DNA of 64,000 bases from Branchiostoma floridae (taxonomy: Eukaryota > Chordata > Leptocardii > Amphioxiformes > Branchiostomatidae), in the NCBI RefSeq assembly GCF_000003815.2, contig NC_049984.1:27472008-27536007 (forward strand), read 5' to 3'. Below the pieces are notes generated by a model. It had not been told where the DNA came from and did no database searches. It was given only the letters and a program-made list of their open reading frames with translations. A program made the translations under genes and the position numbers. Below are positions 1 through 12,091 of the stretch, one piece after another (the first letter of the stretch is position 1; each line of letters opens with the position of its first letter).

Positions 1-48
1 TTTTGACAAAACAAGTTATTTCTCTTAAAGATAACGGGGAAAGAAAAA

Positions 49-110
49 CCAAGGAGCTTTTATATCAGATGGCCATCTGATATAAAAGCTCTGATATAAA
101 AGCTCCTTGG
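49..110. repeat. Perfect 38-bp palindrome with a third matching arm
   Basis: Positions 54-91 form a perfect inverted repeat centred on GGCC at 71-74, with 19-bp arms beginning GAGCTTTTATATCAG. Positions 49-68 are also the exact reverse complement of 91-110. The left arm can therefore pair with two different partners. It could be the end of a small inverted-repeat element or a snap-back assembly artefact. Confidence 0.85.
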
Positions 111-394
111 AAAAACAAAAGTCATTGTATGTGAATGTTGAACATCAAAATCATATCATGACACTGATTGTGTACGACCTTTCGAACATGAGACTTGCAT
201 GGCACAAAAATTTATCAATATTCAAGAAGAGCATAATAATATTTCAAACAAGAAAAATGCAAATGCCCTACACTTCCACATGATTCTGCTAGATGGCGCA
301 GTTGCACATCCAACAAAGGCAACTAATGATTAATAATCCTGGCAGTAGATATTTTAAGCATAATAATTATTTTGCTTAAATAAAATGTCAGTCT

Positions 395-1356
395 TTGTTA
401 GTCCTTATCAAGTTTCAGTTCCTTCAACAACCCTGTCTGTCCTGGTTACGCATGGCGTCCACCTGCAAGACATTCTTTAATCTTCACATTCAGAATCTTT
501 TGTGTTGTGCAAACTTCAGATCCTCTTGCCCCTCTTGCTTGTTCCTTGTAATTTTGCCCATGGCAGACACCTCAAATGACACTTCAGTGAGCTGTCATTT
601 GAGATTGACTTGTGAAACTGACTTTTCATGTACATGGAAAAGCATCAACTTTGCAAAGTCCTTTCTCTACTGTAACTTTGTCTGGTGTTTCCTTCTCTTT
701 CTGTTTTTTGTCAAGTCCTTTTCTCAAGCACCTTCTGAGTTAATACCATCTTTAGATCTCGGAGTGTTGCTGTCCATAACTCACGAAGGAGAGCTCAAAG
801 ACAAGGCGTCCATCCTGTAGCTGCAGCTGCCCTCCATGTGTACGTATGCATTCGCATCCAAGGCAGCGGCTGCCATGTATGGACACATCACAGCAGGGTA
901 CGGACTTGCACATGTTACGGGAATGACCAGTTCGACGTAATGCTCATGTTAGCTTTCCACACGATGTCCAGGTGATCTCGACTAGCCTGGGCTGGAACTG
1001 CCTAGCGGACATGACCATATATATGCTGTGGCTGAGTCTTGTGATGCTGTCATCTCACGTGACACTTCAGTAAGCTGTCCTTTGCGACTTTTGAGCTGTG
1101 CCTTGTGAAACTTAACATGCTTTTTGTCTACAACAAAAGCATCAAGACCTTTCTTTACTGCAACTTTGTCTGGTGGTTCCCTCTCTTTCTGGTTTTTGTC
1201 GAGTCCCTTTCTCCAGCATCTTCTGAGTCGATATCCGTCTTGAAGGTGGTTCACAACAGAACAGACACACCTAAGGTTTTCAAGCACATGTGTGACAGTT
1301 TTGACGTACTTTCTTTTTCGTTAGTTCCTGGCGATTTCTTGATTTGTGGCAACTAG
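395..1356. repeat. Two diverged copies of an about 110-bp segment
   Basis: The stretch around 640-750 recurs at about 1130-1235, sharing 'actttgtctggtg' and the 'cttctgagt' end. On the minus strand both copies encode a charged Lys/Glu-rich peptide containing GLDK and PDKV. The second copy lies in an open frame at 1287-982. The first copy is interrupted by stops. This looks like an old duplicated exon or element piece. The protein is not recognised. Confidence 0.45.
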
Positions 1357-1359
1357 CTT

Positions 1360-4300
1360 CCTGTCATGCCCATCTGTCTAGAGAGGCATAATTCCTTTTT
1401 CCTTCCAGAGATGCACCAATTCTCTCATTCTCACTCTTACCCAGCTAAACCAATGCGACAGTGTGATACTCTCCACCAGATGTCAACACACACTTCTGCT
1501 TTCAAATACAACAGCTTTGAATAGGTATTCCAACGCTACCGCGAAAACCCTCTGCCGTACGGCGATCCGTAAATTTGCTACCATCTTCCCACACCCGCGG
1601 TACAAAAACTATCCGGTTCTAGAGGCAAATTTACCCATCAAAATAAAGGATATAAGTTTCTCTTTCCTGTGATGTGTTTATTTTGCTTGTAAATTGTTTA
1701 AAACGCCAGAAATTCGTCGGTGAAAACGGCGCGCCGTAAGCGGGGAGGCCTGGGTTTCAGATCGTGGTTTCAAAACTTCCGGATGCAGCCGCCGTGACCC
1801 CTGACTTTACCGCGCTTGCGCTTCGCCGTCTTAGACCGCAGCAGAATGAAAGTTGTACCATTTGAAAGAGCACATTTCAAGCTTTAAAATGATGCCTGGA
1901 ACATGAGGAAAAATTAATTTTTCGGGGGACAAAAGTCAATTTGAAAGGAATCGTCGATCTTTAATGATAAAAATCACCGAACGAACTTTATTTTTTCTTC
2001 TTGTTCCTGGTGCCAAACTGACGACAAAAAACAGGGCTACGTTTTGATGTAATCAGCATGTTTACAGCATGCACACCAGCGAAGCGGCGAGCTGTTTTCC
2101 CCGACGATCGCCCCGATTTGGCCGGCCGGCGGCGCCGCGCGATCCTAACGCGCCAAATTTTGGGCTCCGCGCCCCTCAGAAACGGAGGATGAGTGACTGA
2201 AGCGGCACAAATAGAACATTTTTCGACGCTATGGATGAAGAATTTCAAGGTAAAATACTTGATACAACTTGTAGTGTTTGGGGGAGGGGGGCATGTTGAA
2301 GAAAATGTGCTTTTGAACAATTTTTTCTCAAGTCAATCCCAGCAATATAATTTCTATGCAGTGTTTTTTTATCCATGTTTTAGTCATGAAACTTACATGT
2401 AATGTAAAATGTTTCTTAGTAATTATTTCTTATTAATTATTCTTAGTTTATTGCTTTCTTTAGTATATTTTACATATGGATAATTTTTTTCACTTTTGTT
2501 GAACTTGAGGCACCGTGGCCCGGTTAGGTGTCAGCCGGGGAACCTATGCCCAATTTTTTTTAGAAAATATCAATTGTATATTTTCAATGTCATCGTTACT
2601 GTTCGTGTGAATCATTTCTTGCCTCGTTCCAAGTCTAAAATACCACTGTGTATTTTTTTCACTTGTTGAACTTGAGGCACCGCGGGCCCCCGGTTAGGGG
2701 TGAGCCGGGGAACCTATGCCCAAATTTTTCAAAACACGAATGGCATTTTCATTGTCAACGTGAAAAAATTGTGCAACCAGATTGTGTATTCTTTGTCAGA
2801 TTTTGCCAAGTGATTTTTTGCTCGACTTTTCTGGTGTAGCAAAAATCATAAATCTGTACTTACCTGCAATATCATATTCTTGTCTCTACTATCAGCCAGG
2901 TTCCTACTGACCGGGCGAGGTTGACGCAGTTGGTACTGAGGTTCAGTCGCAGAAGATGGCTCAGAAACAGTGACACTTACCTCCTTCCATCTTGTTGCAG
3001 GTATTTATCTACTTAATGATAATAAGTTAATCTATTCCTTACCCCAACTTGCCTGTCTTTCTTTATTGAATTCTTTATTTCATTATTGGATCATTCTGAT
3101 CCTTTCGTCACAAGAAAGAAAGAAGTCATAAGTCATAAGAAAGATGATGATGTAGATGAACATCAGACGTGGTACTGGAGTAGGTCGTCATCCCCTCAGA
3201 TGTAAGAACATTATCACCATGGTAGACATGTTAATCATAAAACTCAAATAATTTTGTTTTCCAGGTGGAATGTAGATTGTACCAACTCCCAGATGTAGCT
3301 GATATAAGACCGGAGAGCGGAGCGGAGATATTGAATGGTAGAGGTCAAACATAATGTTGACAAGTTGTGCAGCCAGTTCCATTATCAGCATTAAGTTTGT
3401 TTAAAGAATACTGTTGCTACCACAGAGAATGATAAGTAAGCTGTGAAAAGTTGTTTACCTTGAATTATTATGTACTAGTATAGTATTGATTAAATAAGGA
3501 GAAGTACATGTACCGGTACCTGCAAGTACATCAAAGAAATCTGTATCGATTGTATGTATTCTGAAGACAGCCTTTGACCTTGAAAAATGTTGAACTTATC
3601 CTAATAATTTAGTGTTTTCACAATGTCTACATATTGATATTTTATCTCTTATTAGTACTAACATCTGTCTTCTATATTTTATTATACAATTACAAGTGTA
3701 AAGTTGTACTGTTGATGCTGTGTAACATCATGACTTAACATGAAAATAATGCGACATATTCACACACTTACCTTTCACCTTGACCAAGTTGACCTTGTTA
3801 TAAGGCAATTAATATTGCTGATATTCTATGGATGTGACATTGTTGGTATATTTGTTGTGTACATTGCAAAAGTATATGAAGCATGATATTTAATCTTCTG
3901 CAATGCGACTCAACTGGTGCAAAAAACACCATTGACCGTAACCCAAAATGTGAACTTTTAAACCCAAATTTACTTATTTTTTAAAGAATTACAGGTAAGA
4001 TGACAATTATTGTGTGAAAGGACACCAGTGGGTGCTGTTATGTGTAAAATATTGAAGGAGAGGGTTGTTCCTGTCAAGAGATACAAGTGTGTGATCTTTG
4101 GAGGATTTTTCCTTCTCCAGGGGTCAAAGGTCACGGTGCCACCTGTGTAATTTGTTGTGAAATGCATACTTCGACCCTGTGTAAAAACATAATAAAATGA
4201 CATGAATGTTCAGAACTCTGTGGAGTGATTCTATGTAGTACATATTACAGGGAAATAAGATAAAACAAGCTTTGCAGCCTTTACTTACCTTTTCATCAAC

Positions 4301-4830
4301 CCTCAAAAAAGGTATTTTGTTAATTTTCATAGTTTATCGCGCAGCCGGCCATATCTGAGGGTAGGTTTTGGCAACTTTGTGGAGCCATATCTCAGCAACC
4401 CTTCAAGATATTTGCTTCATTTAAAAAGCATTTTACTCCTCTTGGTTAGCTCTTTCAGAAACAGTAAAAACAGTCATTGTATTGTGTTTTTGAAATTTTG
4501 GTTGGAATACCTAGTATTAGTGTCACTTCTTTAGGTATGAGTTCCTGTGTTAGGGTACTGTAAGTCTTGAAACTTCTGCTGTAGTTTATTTCCAGTATTG
4601 CTGTGACCTCTCCACTGCAAATTCATGGCACCATCAAAATATCCTTTGTATGGCTGCTGTACTACAGAATTAACTTTTAAACCATTAGTTTAAAACATTA
4701 CAAAAACATCCTTTTCCCTCCTACCAAGAAAGTTGATGAATTACATTAAATTACGTAATATTTGAGTATCGTATCATGTAATACCCACACAGTATACATA
4801 CATGACTTAGAATAACACTGTTTGTATTTA
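1360..4830. other. Non-coding stretch without a recognised gene
   Basis: No frame here shows a recognisable protein. The stretch is AT-rich apart from a GC-rich island at about 1690-2170. A few splice-acceptor-like sites (for example near 3000 and 3264) could belong to upstream exons of the TM9SF4-like gene, but no TM9SF signal-peptide region could be identified. Confidence 0.5.
2498..2723. repeat. Direct repeat pair with a GC hairpin
   Basis: The unit starting GTTGAACTTGAGGCACC and ending AACCTATGCCCAA occurs at 2498-2552 and again at 2665-2723. Both copies follow a T-rich run ending in CACTT. Each contains complementary CCGGTT and AGCCGG blocks that could pair. This is probably a small dispersed repeat present twice. 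Confidence 0.7.
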
Positions 4831-4835
4831 ACCAG

Positions 4836-6192
4836 TATTGCAGACAACCTCCCCTCTGCTACAAGGTTTGAGATGCTGGACACAGGACAAGTCATGTATG
4901 AGCACGGCTACAGAATCGGATATGTGGTGGACAATGTGGTACGTTCTGCTCTCACCCAGGATTTTGAACTTCTTACCAACTTCTATTATTCATCTGTTCA
5001 AGTGCTACATGGAATTCAAGTAGAATCTTACAAGTAGTTGATAATAGTGCTTATGACATGACCATTATTGTGATGTGAAAAAAAAGTGGCCAAAAAAGTA
5101 TTTACAGGTGACCGTAGGTGTGCTGGAACCCAGCATGCTGGAATCAATGTAGATTTCAAAGGGCAGGATTTGACATGGCAAGTTATCATTAAAATCAAAT
5201 GTTTGAATTTTTCTGTTTTCAGCCATACATCAACAACCACTTGAAGCTTGTGTTGCACTACCACACAGAAGATGAGTAAGTAATTCCCAATGCTTCTTTT
5301 TATTAGATTTTTTCATCTGTTCATGTTTTCCAGAGAAGAGTACTGTACATTTGCATGCAAAAAGTGATGAAATTGTACCAATTACAAAGTTGTGTGCAGT
5401 ACATGGATGACATGCATAGAACAACTGCATACCTCAGCTTTTGTATACATTTCTATACACGTTGAATTGATGTTATGACAAATGTTGTTCATTAGAAATT
5501 TGTATCAAAGTTAAGCAATAAAATCGCTCTGTATATGTAAGCATGGCAATGTATTCAAACTGTCACATGCACTTTTACAGAATGGAGAAAAGACACTGAC
5601 TAATAATAATTTGTTCCTTTTTTTGCTTGACGTTGTTATCTGACTTTTTTTTCTTTCTCACAGGGAAACCTTCCGAGTAGTTGGCTTTGAAGTGGAGCCA
5701 AGGAGGTGGGTAGCGACTTTGTTCCTTAAGGCTACAGTCACTGTTTTTGAAAATAACTACTTTGAATAACTCTAGCTATAGGAATGAAAGGCACTTCTTC
5801 ACTCTATCATATTTGGTCACAATCCCTCCATCATGCCCCTGTTACACAGCAGGGAAATTGATCAGCGGACAAATCTGCAAGCTCTAAATGACATTTTTAG
5901 CAGCAATGCACCCATTACCCAATGTTCTCTTGATCTTTGCACAATTGCTCCATCCACAGTGATATGCTAAATTTTCATTTGAAAATTTGATTTGAGTCTC
6001 TGTTGATTTTGAATTCAGTATCTGTACTGCAATATCAACAGAAAAAGCGAAAGCTAGTTAACTGTGCTACAGGGGCTTTAAACTGCACTGCAAAAATGTA
6101 CTCCTAACACACGTAGACTTTTGTCCAGTATGTAGAGAAGTCCACCAGTGAAATACTTTGAGATGACTTTGATATTTTTCTCCCCTCAGTAT
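4836..6192 (+). CDS. TM9SF4: TM9SF4-like nonaspanin, internal exons, truncated at a gap
   Basis: TM9SF4 is a nine-pass Golgi/endosomal membrane protein that helps sort transmembrane-domain cargo. Only part of the lumenal N-terminal domain is visible. Exons at 4836-4938, 5223-5275 and 5664-5705 have proper AG and GT borders and join in phase. A fourth starts at 6190 and runs into the N gap. The joined peptide contains IADNLPSATRF, EHGYRIGY, INNHLKLVLHYH and FRVVGFEVEPRS, which match the order and spacing of TM9SF4 rather than TM9SF2, which has a GFPIG motif at that place. The transmembrane exons are not found beyond the gap, so the gene is broken by the assembly or misjoined. Upstream exons were not recognised. 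Confidence 0.82.
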
Positions 6193-6292
6193 NNNNNNNN
6201 NNNNNNNNNNNNNNNNNNNNNNNNNNNNNNNNNNNNNNNNNNNNNNNNNNNNNNNNNNNNNNNNNNNNNNNNNNNNNNNNNNNNNNNNNNNN
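6193..6292. other. Assembly gap (100 N)
   Basis: Exactly 100 N, the conventional length for a gap of unknown size. It falls three bases into a TM9SF4-like exon. Confidence 0.99.
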
Positions 6293-6885
6293 CTGACATC
6301 TGTGATGGATTATCTTGTTTACGTGTTGGCGGACCGGATCGGTCTACTTTGCAGTATTTTCGAACTCGTTGAACATATCATACAACTTATTTGTATTTTA
6401 CATTGTTTTAATGTGTTTCAATCCAAGAAGACGTGTTTATGATTTTTTAGTGTTAATCGACCGTGTGTATCAACTGCCCCACTCTCCACTTCTCTGTTGG
6501 CTAAAACAAATACCAGCTATTGCCAGACCTACTTGAGTTGAAGACATATCTATCGTATCAACTGGCAAAAGTAAAATTGTTACAGAACTAATCTTGGTTC
6601 TTAATGTTTCATTTCCTTTACAGAAGCTCGTGAGATGAGGCGAACATCAATCAACACAATATACTGGTGCAGACCATATCAACAGATGGACACCTCCGAT
6701 AGAGAAGTGTCATACTCTGGTCGACAAAGCCAATATCTTTCTGAAATGAAGTCAGCACAGCTTACAAAATTTGATCATTTATTAAAAGGAGGTTCCCAAA
6801 TTTTTGACTACATTGAAACGTTGCCATTGGTGGCAGATAAAATCGTGACACATAACTGATGATGTCGATATTTGGCTTGTTGCAG

Positions 6886-7020
6886 AACATCCAACTTACT
6901 CAGGGTTTGTTAGTTAGGTCTATTGTTACAGCTGTCCAGCCTCTTGGAAACCCAGACTTCGGGGACTGTGCCTCTGGCTCAGTGGGGGCTGGTTCAGCTT
7001 AGATGGGTATGTTGGATGTT
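6886..7020. mobile_element. Short MITE with 10-bp terminal inverted repeats
   Basis: AACATCCAAC at 6886-6895 is the exact inverse of GTTGGATGTT at 7011-7020. The internal 39-bp block at 6961-6999 (starting GGGGACTGTGCCTCTGGC) recurs identically at 14395-14433, followed there by the same right terminus at 14453-14462. The second copy seems to lack its left end. There is no coding capacity. Confidence 0.55.
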
Positions 7021-7755
7021 TGGACAATTGAAAGTTCACTTTACTACAAAAAGTTATAGATTACAGCATTGACGATTTTGTCAAACGCCAAGTACACTGC
7101 CATCACCTGAACAACAGAAGCTAGTAACATCCTGGATTTGGTCCACAGTATATACAATGTCATAACTTTTCCGTCCCTTTTCAAGTCGATCATCTCCCAA
7201 CTTAACAGGTCTGTTTTTCTTGTAAGCAACAAAAAGAGCTTCCTGCTCGAGGTCTTCAAGCTGTACTGATCTGACTCTGAGGTGTGTTAGAATTCTGCAT
7301 TTCGACCCCTGCTTTCTTTATCAGAGGGTAGGTTATTAGCATTTGAGTGTTAAAAAGATCAACATGTCGCAACATCTTTTCAAGTCATATCTGGCAACTA
7401 ATGGGGTTATCTGCATTTAGCTCAAAACTTTCATTTAGAGCCATAATAGATACAACACAACAATTTAGGTATAAGTTTATATTAAAACAAAGAAAACAAT
7501 ACAATGTGGCGTACCAGAAGGCTGTAGGACAAGTAACAACAAATGATAACAACCAGAATTCTGATGGTAATAGCCTTGTCTTGTCAAATCAGTTTCCTAA
7601 AAGATTGTCAGCCAACGTATTTAGAACTGGAGGCTGGGATGAAGCTTGGTGGAAAATTATACGCAAATACACCACACAGTAGTTGACTTACTACATGGCT
7701 ATATATAGGTGATTTCATGCACATCTGTATTTTCTTCCGGTATGAACGTTGACCA

Positions 7756-8040
7756 TCAATTTTTATATTGGTCAATCCGTCTGAAGATTATATGACTATC
7801 GTACACATACCCTCTGTTCCGCTTCTTGGTTTCATAATATCTTCGGCGTCTACCATTCAGTGTGATTTTCTTGCATGCCAGTTGCCTTGCACGGTGGTCA
7901 TCTATCACTGGCAACAGCGGTAATACTCTTCTGACAGTTTCTTTGATCAGCAAGCGGTCAGCGATCGCTCCGGTGAGCAGTTTTTTGTTGGAGACGACAT
8001 CCCATGCTTCACGAGCGAATTTCTTTAAATGAGAAAACAT
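7756..8040 (-). other. Unrecognised short basic open frame
   Basis: An ATG-initiated frame of 94 codons. The first half is helix-prone (HLKKFAREAWDVVSNKKL) and the rest is Arg/Lys-rich (NGRRRRYYETKKRNRG). No family is recognised. It lies just downstream, on the same strand, of a decayed gag gene, so it may be element-derived or chance. Confidence 0.25.
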
Positions 8041-8065
8041 TGATGTTGTAAAACGGGTATGAATT

Positions 8066-8620
8066 TCAATTACATCTGAAGGTTTTATTACTGGTAATTG
8101 GATGATAGATATCGGCAGTAACTACTACTAGTACTACAAAGGTATCGAAGGTTGATTGGGATAATTGATGCCTCGCGTACGCCTTCAGCTGCTGCGTGAG
8201 TGCCCTTTCACGCAAGCCGTTAATGAACCGGTCGCGCATAGCCCGGTCCCGGTCCTGGTCCTGCACACTACCTGGTCATCACCTCTCGACCCGCCTCAGC
8301 AGCTCCTGCAAGGCAAGACCGTATCCTCGGTAGGTCTCGTCCGGCCTCTTCTCCCGTCTATAGAATTTAGCCAGCAAGGTGGTACTAGCCGCGGGGTCCC
8401 AATATGCCACCCACAACACGCGGATGAGGGAATCCACGTCCGTTTTCTCACTCGGTGTGACGCAGGCCACCTCTCGTTTTGCATCCCCCTCTTAGTGACA
8501 CAAAATCAAGTTAGCCCTCTGGCTTGATGGCGTGCGCCACGAATTGAGTGTACGCTCGACGTCCTCCCACCATTCTTCGAAAAGGTATGCTGGGTCCTTT
8601 CCCGAAGACTGACTCTGAAA
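8066..8620 (-). pseudogene. Ty3/gypsy-type Gag fragment
   Basis: The minus strand shows a retrotransposon Gag core split over two frames. The upstream frame has FEEWWEDVERTL, then LLAKFYRREKRPDETYRGYG followed by ALQELLRR. This is the layout of the gypsy capsid region, in which aromatic and FY-R-E-R-GE motifs precede an ALQ-L-R helix. After a frame change near 8270 comes RDRFINGLRERALTQQLK, matching the RDxFxxGLRxxxL capsid C-terminal motif. No protease, reverse transcriptase or LTRs are attached. This is a decayed fragment, not a working gene. Confidence 0.65.
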
Positions 8621-8755
8621 CGCTTATTTAGTTCCTCAACTGTGGGTCCGTGCACTAATATGTAATCTATGATGACTTCGACTCCCTCGAGACCTCCAAC
8701 AAGGGTATACTGGTGCAGAAAATATCAACAGATGGACACCTCCATTCCTCATCTC

Positions 8756-9914
8756 CTAAGTGGCATTTCCACCCTTGAAGACATCCAGGTCCAGATTGAA
8801 GACGAGCTTGCGGTGATTCCGCTTGTTGTGTTGGACACAGTCCTGTTTATTCACCGGTGGATGGCCAGCCTGGCGCAGGGCTTCGTTTGTGCCGTTCACA
8901 TTTCCACTGTCGTTGTCTGCACACAGTGTGTCTGGTACCAATCCATTGTGCAAAAGAGCCTCTGTGTTTTCCTTTGCCAACTTGTGCTCACTGGCTCCCA
9001 TTTTCTCGATCGGAGTGAACGTTTGTGAGCATTTGGCATGAAACGCCGGCCTTGTCCTCGGTCGATTTTTCGCAGATTTTGCAATGCTGTTGTGCGGTAC
9101 ACAGTCCCAAAATCATGCTCATGTTTTGGTTCAGCCTCAAACAGAGCGCATTCTTACTGAGTACCGCCGATACCTAGCTTTGTAAGAGCCACAGCAAACT
9201 TAACATTCGTTTTTGCCGGCTTCCTCTTCCTCTTCCGGTTGAAGCGACCGCAATCATCTCGTTGATTATTCTGTCGCTTATGGGTGGTCAAGGGTCGAGG
9301 CCACCGGCCAAGGTTTTAGGTTGTCACATACGCTCGGAGACGATTGAGATGGTAGAGGCTTCGACAGCCACTTGTGGTAGCAGGTTCCAATCACTTATAG
9401 TGCGCGGCAAGAAAGAGGCCTTACGGTACAATGTCTTACAAACAGGTCGAACCAACTGCCTGTCATGAGAACGGCTTTCGCCCCCTCTTCCTGCCAGGAA
9501 AACTCGGCCTCTTCATACAGCTTAACCGGACCAAACACGAACCCGCACTTGGTACATGTCAAGCTCTCCTCGCAATCGAACCCGCGCCGGGTCTCGCCCG
9601 AGGTCGGAAAGGCGCACAGACGGCTGCATCGAGGATGCTCCTCAATTTCGCCAGGAGAGAACCAACCTTAGCCCCTGAACATTACCGTCGTCTTCGATTT
9701 TCTTAGCCTCAACTAACTTCTCGATGTCGGTCGGTTCCGTGGGTAAGGGACGGAGCCTACCTGGTGTCGGATTGGCACCAGGATTGTCAGACGCCAAGGT
9801 CCACACGTCTCTCTTGTGGCGACGAATTTCTTTGACGTTGCTGTTGAGCTCTTCTTCAGTCAGGGTCTGCTTCTTTTGGTAGAGGACTGCCGTTTGGTCC
9901 AAACTGCCCGGCAT
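8756..9914 (-). pseudogene. Decayed Mutator-like transposase gene
   Basis: Several minus-strand frames in series resemble the large transposase family often annotated in lancelets as Mutator-like. A charged N-terminal part begins at 9914 (TLTEEELNSNVKEIRRHKRD). A basic stretch GRFNRKRKRKPAKTN follows near 9200-9270. The most telling block is at 9001-8756: LVPDTLCADNDSGNVNGTNE, then KQDCVQHNKRNHRKLVF. In such transposases an Asp-rich [G/D]xDS motif is followed by a K-x-x-C-x-x-H-x-x-R segment of the catalytic fold. Frame changes and stops separate the parts, so the gene is dead. Family assignment is inference from motif layout. Confidence 0.45.
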
Positions 9915-10208
9915 TATTCTATTATCATTGATGAACCAGTCTTGTTACTTCTAACATGCAAGTGCAAGGATCGGTTTGGCAGACAACCCTTTTGTCTTGT
10001 AGAATAGGACTGGCAGACAGGGAATTAACACAAGAACCAGAGACTACACACCAAAGACTGCTACATGCATGCATGATATGCAAGGTGTGAACGCGAGTCG
10101 TAATAAGACAAACATCACTGTTGCTAAGGGCACTTGCTATACATACATAGTAGTAAAGATGATATTCAATATTCTCCTAAAATTCCAAATATACCATTGT
10201 TACATCCG

Positions 10209-10550
10209 CTACAGAGTGCTGACCTGCAGCAGCTGATCAACTGCAGCAGCTGGGTAGCCTGGCTCTCCTACTTTGATTCCATGTTTGTCATCAGGGAAGA
10301 CGAGTGCAGTATGTTGTCTGAACATTAATGCCAATTCTTTCATGCAGTGAAAGATCGCAGCAGCATAGTGGCAGTCTCCGTGGTCGTGATTCAACTGCCG
10401 ACATTGTTTTGTGGTCATGAATTGCAGCCAGCGCAGAATGTTTGAAGTTTGTGGAGAGTTTCGCCTTGTGATGAGGCTTCTAAACTTGCTGAGGGTGTCG
10501 ACAATTCTACGCAAGAAAGTTCTTCTGCCGTTGAAAACCCACATGCTCAA
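10209..10550 (-). pseudogene. Fragment related to the DDE-like transposase gene at 41-51 kb
   Basis: The minus-strand frame contains HYAAAIFHCMKELALMFRQH followed by DDKHGIKVGEPGYPAA. The complete relative at 51285-41089 has FKYMKEFACKYREHAK, then LDDKAIVPLGEPGHPVSSG at the same spacing. The DDK and GEPG-P motifs are shared. The reading frame stops shortly after the match, and the Asp and Glu regions expected downstream are absent. This is a truncated second member of the family in this window, which suggests the family is mobile or repetitive. Confidence 0.6.
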
Positions 10551-11319
10551 TTAAGCTTCCCTGTGAGGTGCTGCAGTAGCGCGAGTTCTTTTTAGGTACC
10601 CGCGGTGGTGTTGCTACCGACCCTATGTACATTCCAGAAGCCAAAGGAAATAGCATGGCTTTTGGAGGCAGTTCTAGAGTTCCTGTTTCTCTTGTTGTAT
10701 GTCATGTTTTCTGGGCGACAATGTGTAGAGAGGATACTCTGTCCAATTTGCCACGCTTTAACCTTATCAGATTGAGACATTCGCCCTATATATGATCTCA
10801 CCCCTCGTCATACCCTTGAGAAACTTCGATACAGCTTAACTTAACTAAACTACGAAAGGTTTAAACAAGCAAACACACAAACCAACACAAACATGTTCTT
10901 GGAAAACAACACAACATCATCATATCATGCATATACGTCACATGTCCGTATATCTCACGCCAATAAAAAAAAAACACAACAGAATACTGTAACTCTGTCT
11001 AAAACCAACATAGCACACTCGTCACGGCCCCTTCCTCATACTCAACATCAACATCAAATTCAAAAGAAACTCAACAACAAACCTGACAAGCTCATCAAAT
11101 CAAATCAACGAAAACATTAAACATCGCAATAACAGGACAAGGTCTCATCCACTTCTAATACCTTCCAAATGCACATCCTCAGCTAAAGACATCATACTTT
11201 TGCCCAACTACGTTCTCTATAACATTTCAACTTCGTTGTACTAGGCGAGCCTACACGCATTCACAACCACAAAAGTCCGCCCTGCTCTACAATAGAAAAT
11301 ATTGTCCTGTCGTCAAAGA

Positions 11320-11580
11320 CTACCTCGTCAACGCAATGATGAACACCATTACGCCTACCTTCTTCTCCTCCACTCCCAACATCTCCTGCAAGACCTTGTG
11401 ATACATGATAGCACCCCGCAAAGTGGAGATCTTCGTCACTTTGTGAGGAGTGTCGAAAGCCTCATCAGGCAATATACCCCTCAAACGCTGCATAGCACTT
11501 CTAATCTCCGACGAATAGCGTAACTGCCGACGGTTAATCTTCACCCTGTCCTCAGGCAAAATCTTCCGGCCTGGCGGCAT
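11320..11580 (-). CDS. Small bHLH-domain open frame with an atypical basic region
   Basis: An 86-codon frame starting at ATG 11580. It holds a helix-loop-helix: helix 1 IRSAMQRLRGILPDEA, a short loop, and helix 2 TKISTLRGAIMYHKVLQEML. The Leu/Ile heptads and the K-x-S-K-I-x-T-L-R-type start of helix 2 are typical of bHLH transcription factors, which dimerise through this fold. The preceding basic part (RVKINRRQLRYSSE) does not carry the usual E-R-x-R E-box-reading residues: Gln and Leu stand in their place. It could be a dominant-negative type partner, an exon of a larger gene, or a decayed copy. No clear promoter or neighbouring exon was found. Confidence 0.5.
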   Translation of the reverse strand: MPPGRKILPEDRVKINRRQLRYSSEIRSAMQRLRGILPDEAFDTPHKVTKISTLRGAIMYHKVLQEMLGVEEKKVGVMVFIIALTR

Positions 11581-12091
11581 CGTGACATTTGCAGTGAATG
11601 GGACATGTCAAACCCAAAGACCTCGTCACGCTTAATGTGGATCAGGTTGTAACCTTATCTCTTAATTAATAGACCCAAGACACTTTACTCATTACACACT
11701 ACTGCAAATGTTAGCTCATGGTGAGGTTCAAATAGCACAGTTGGGTCCTGCTGTTTGTGGTTGATAGATTTATGAACATCATCCGGATATAGATATATTC
11801 AGCATGCGAAGCATTCTATAATTGTCATTGGACAGGAAATTAAGATCAACTCCTCTCTTTAGTTTGACAAAAGAGCTTCATCCTCCTCTGTTGTTGCTTT
11901 GCGTTTCCTCCCCCTTCGTTTCTTTGATGACACTACGTGTTTAAAGACACCAGACCGTAAGTTCCCTTCATGATTTTTATCTTATGGTGAACCTATGGGT
12001 GAAATACACAGAAATGAATAATCGATTTTGTTTTGATACGTAGATGATATTAAATGTAGAACAGTTTGTATATATTAGAATTTATCCTTAC

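Larger units (their letters stand above)
6661..8743. repeat. 37-bp motif repeated at 6661 and 8707
   Basis: A segment beginning ATACTGGTGCAGA and ending CAGATGGACACCTCC occurs at 6661-6697 and 8707-8743 in the same orientation with two mismatches. The flanks are unrelated. It is probably a shared end of a dispersed element. Confidence 0.65.

Noticed and set aside
7756-8040. Polinton-type minor capsid protein
   Set aside because: The helix plus Arg-rich tail is only superficially similar, and no other Polinton gene is nearby.
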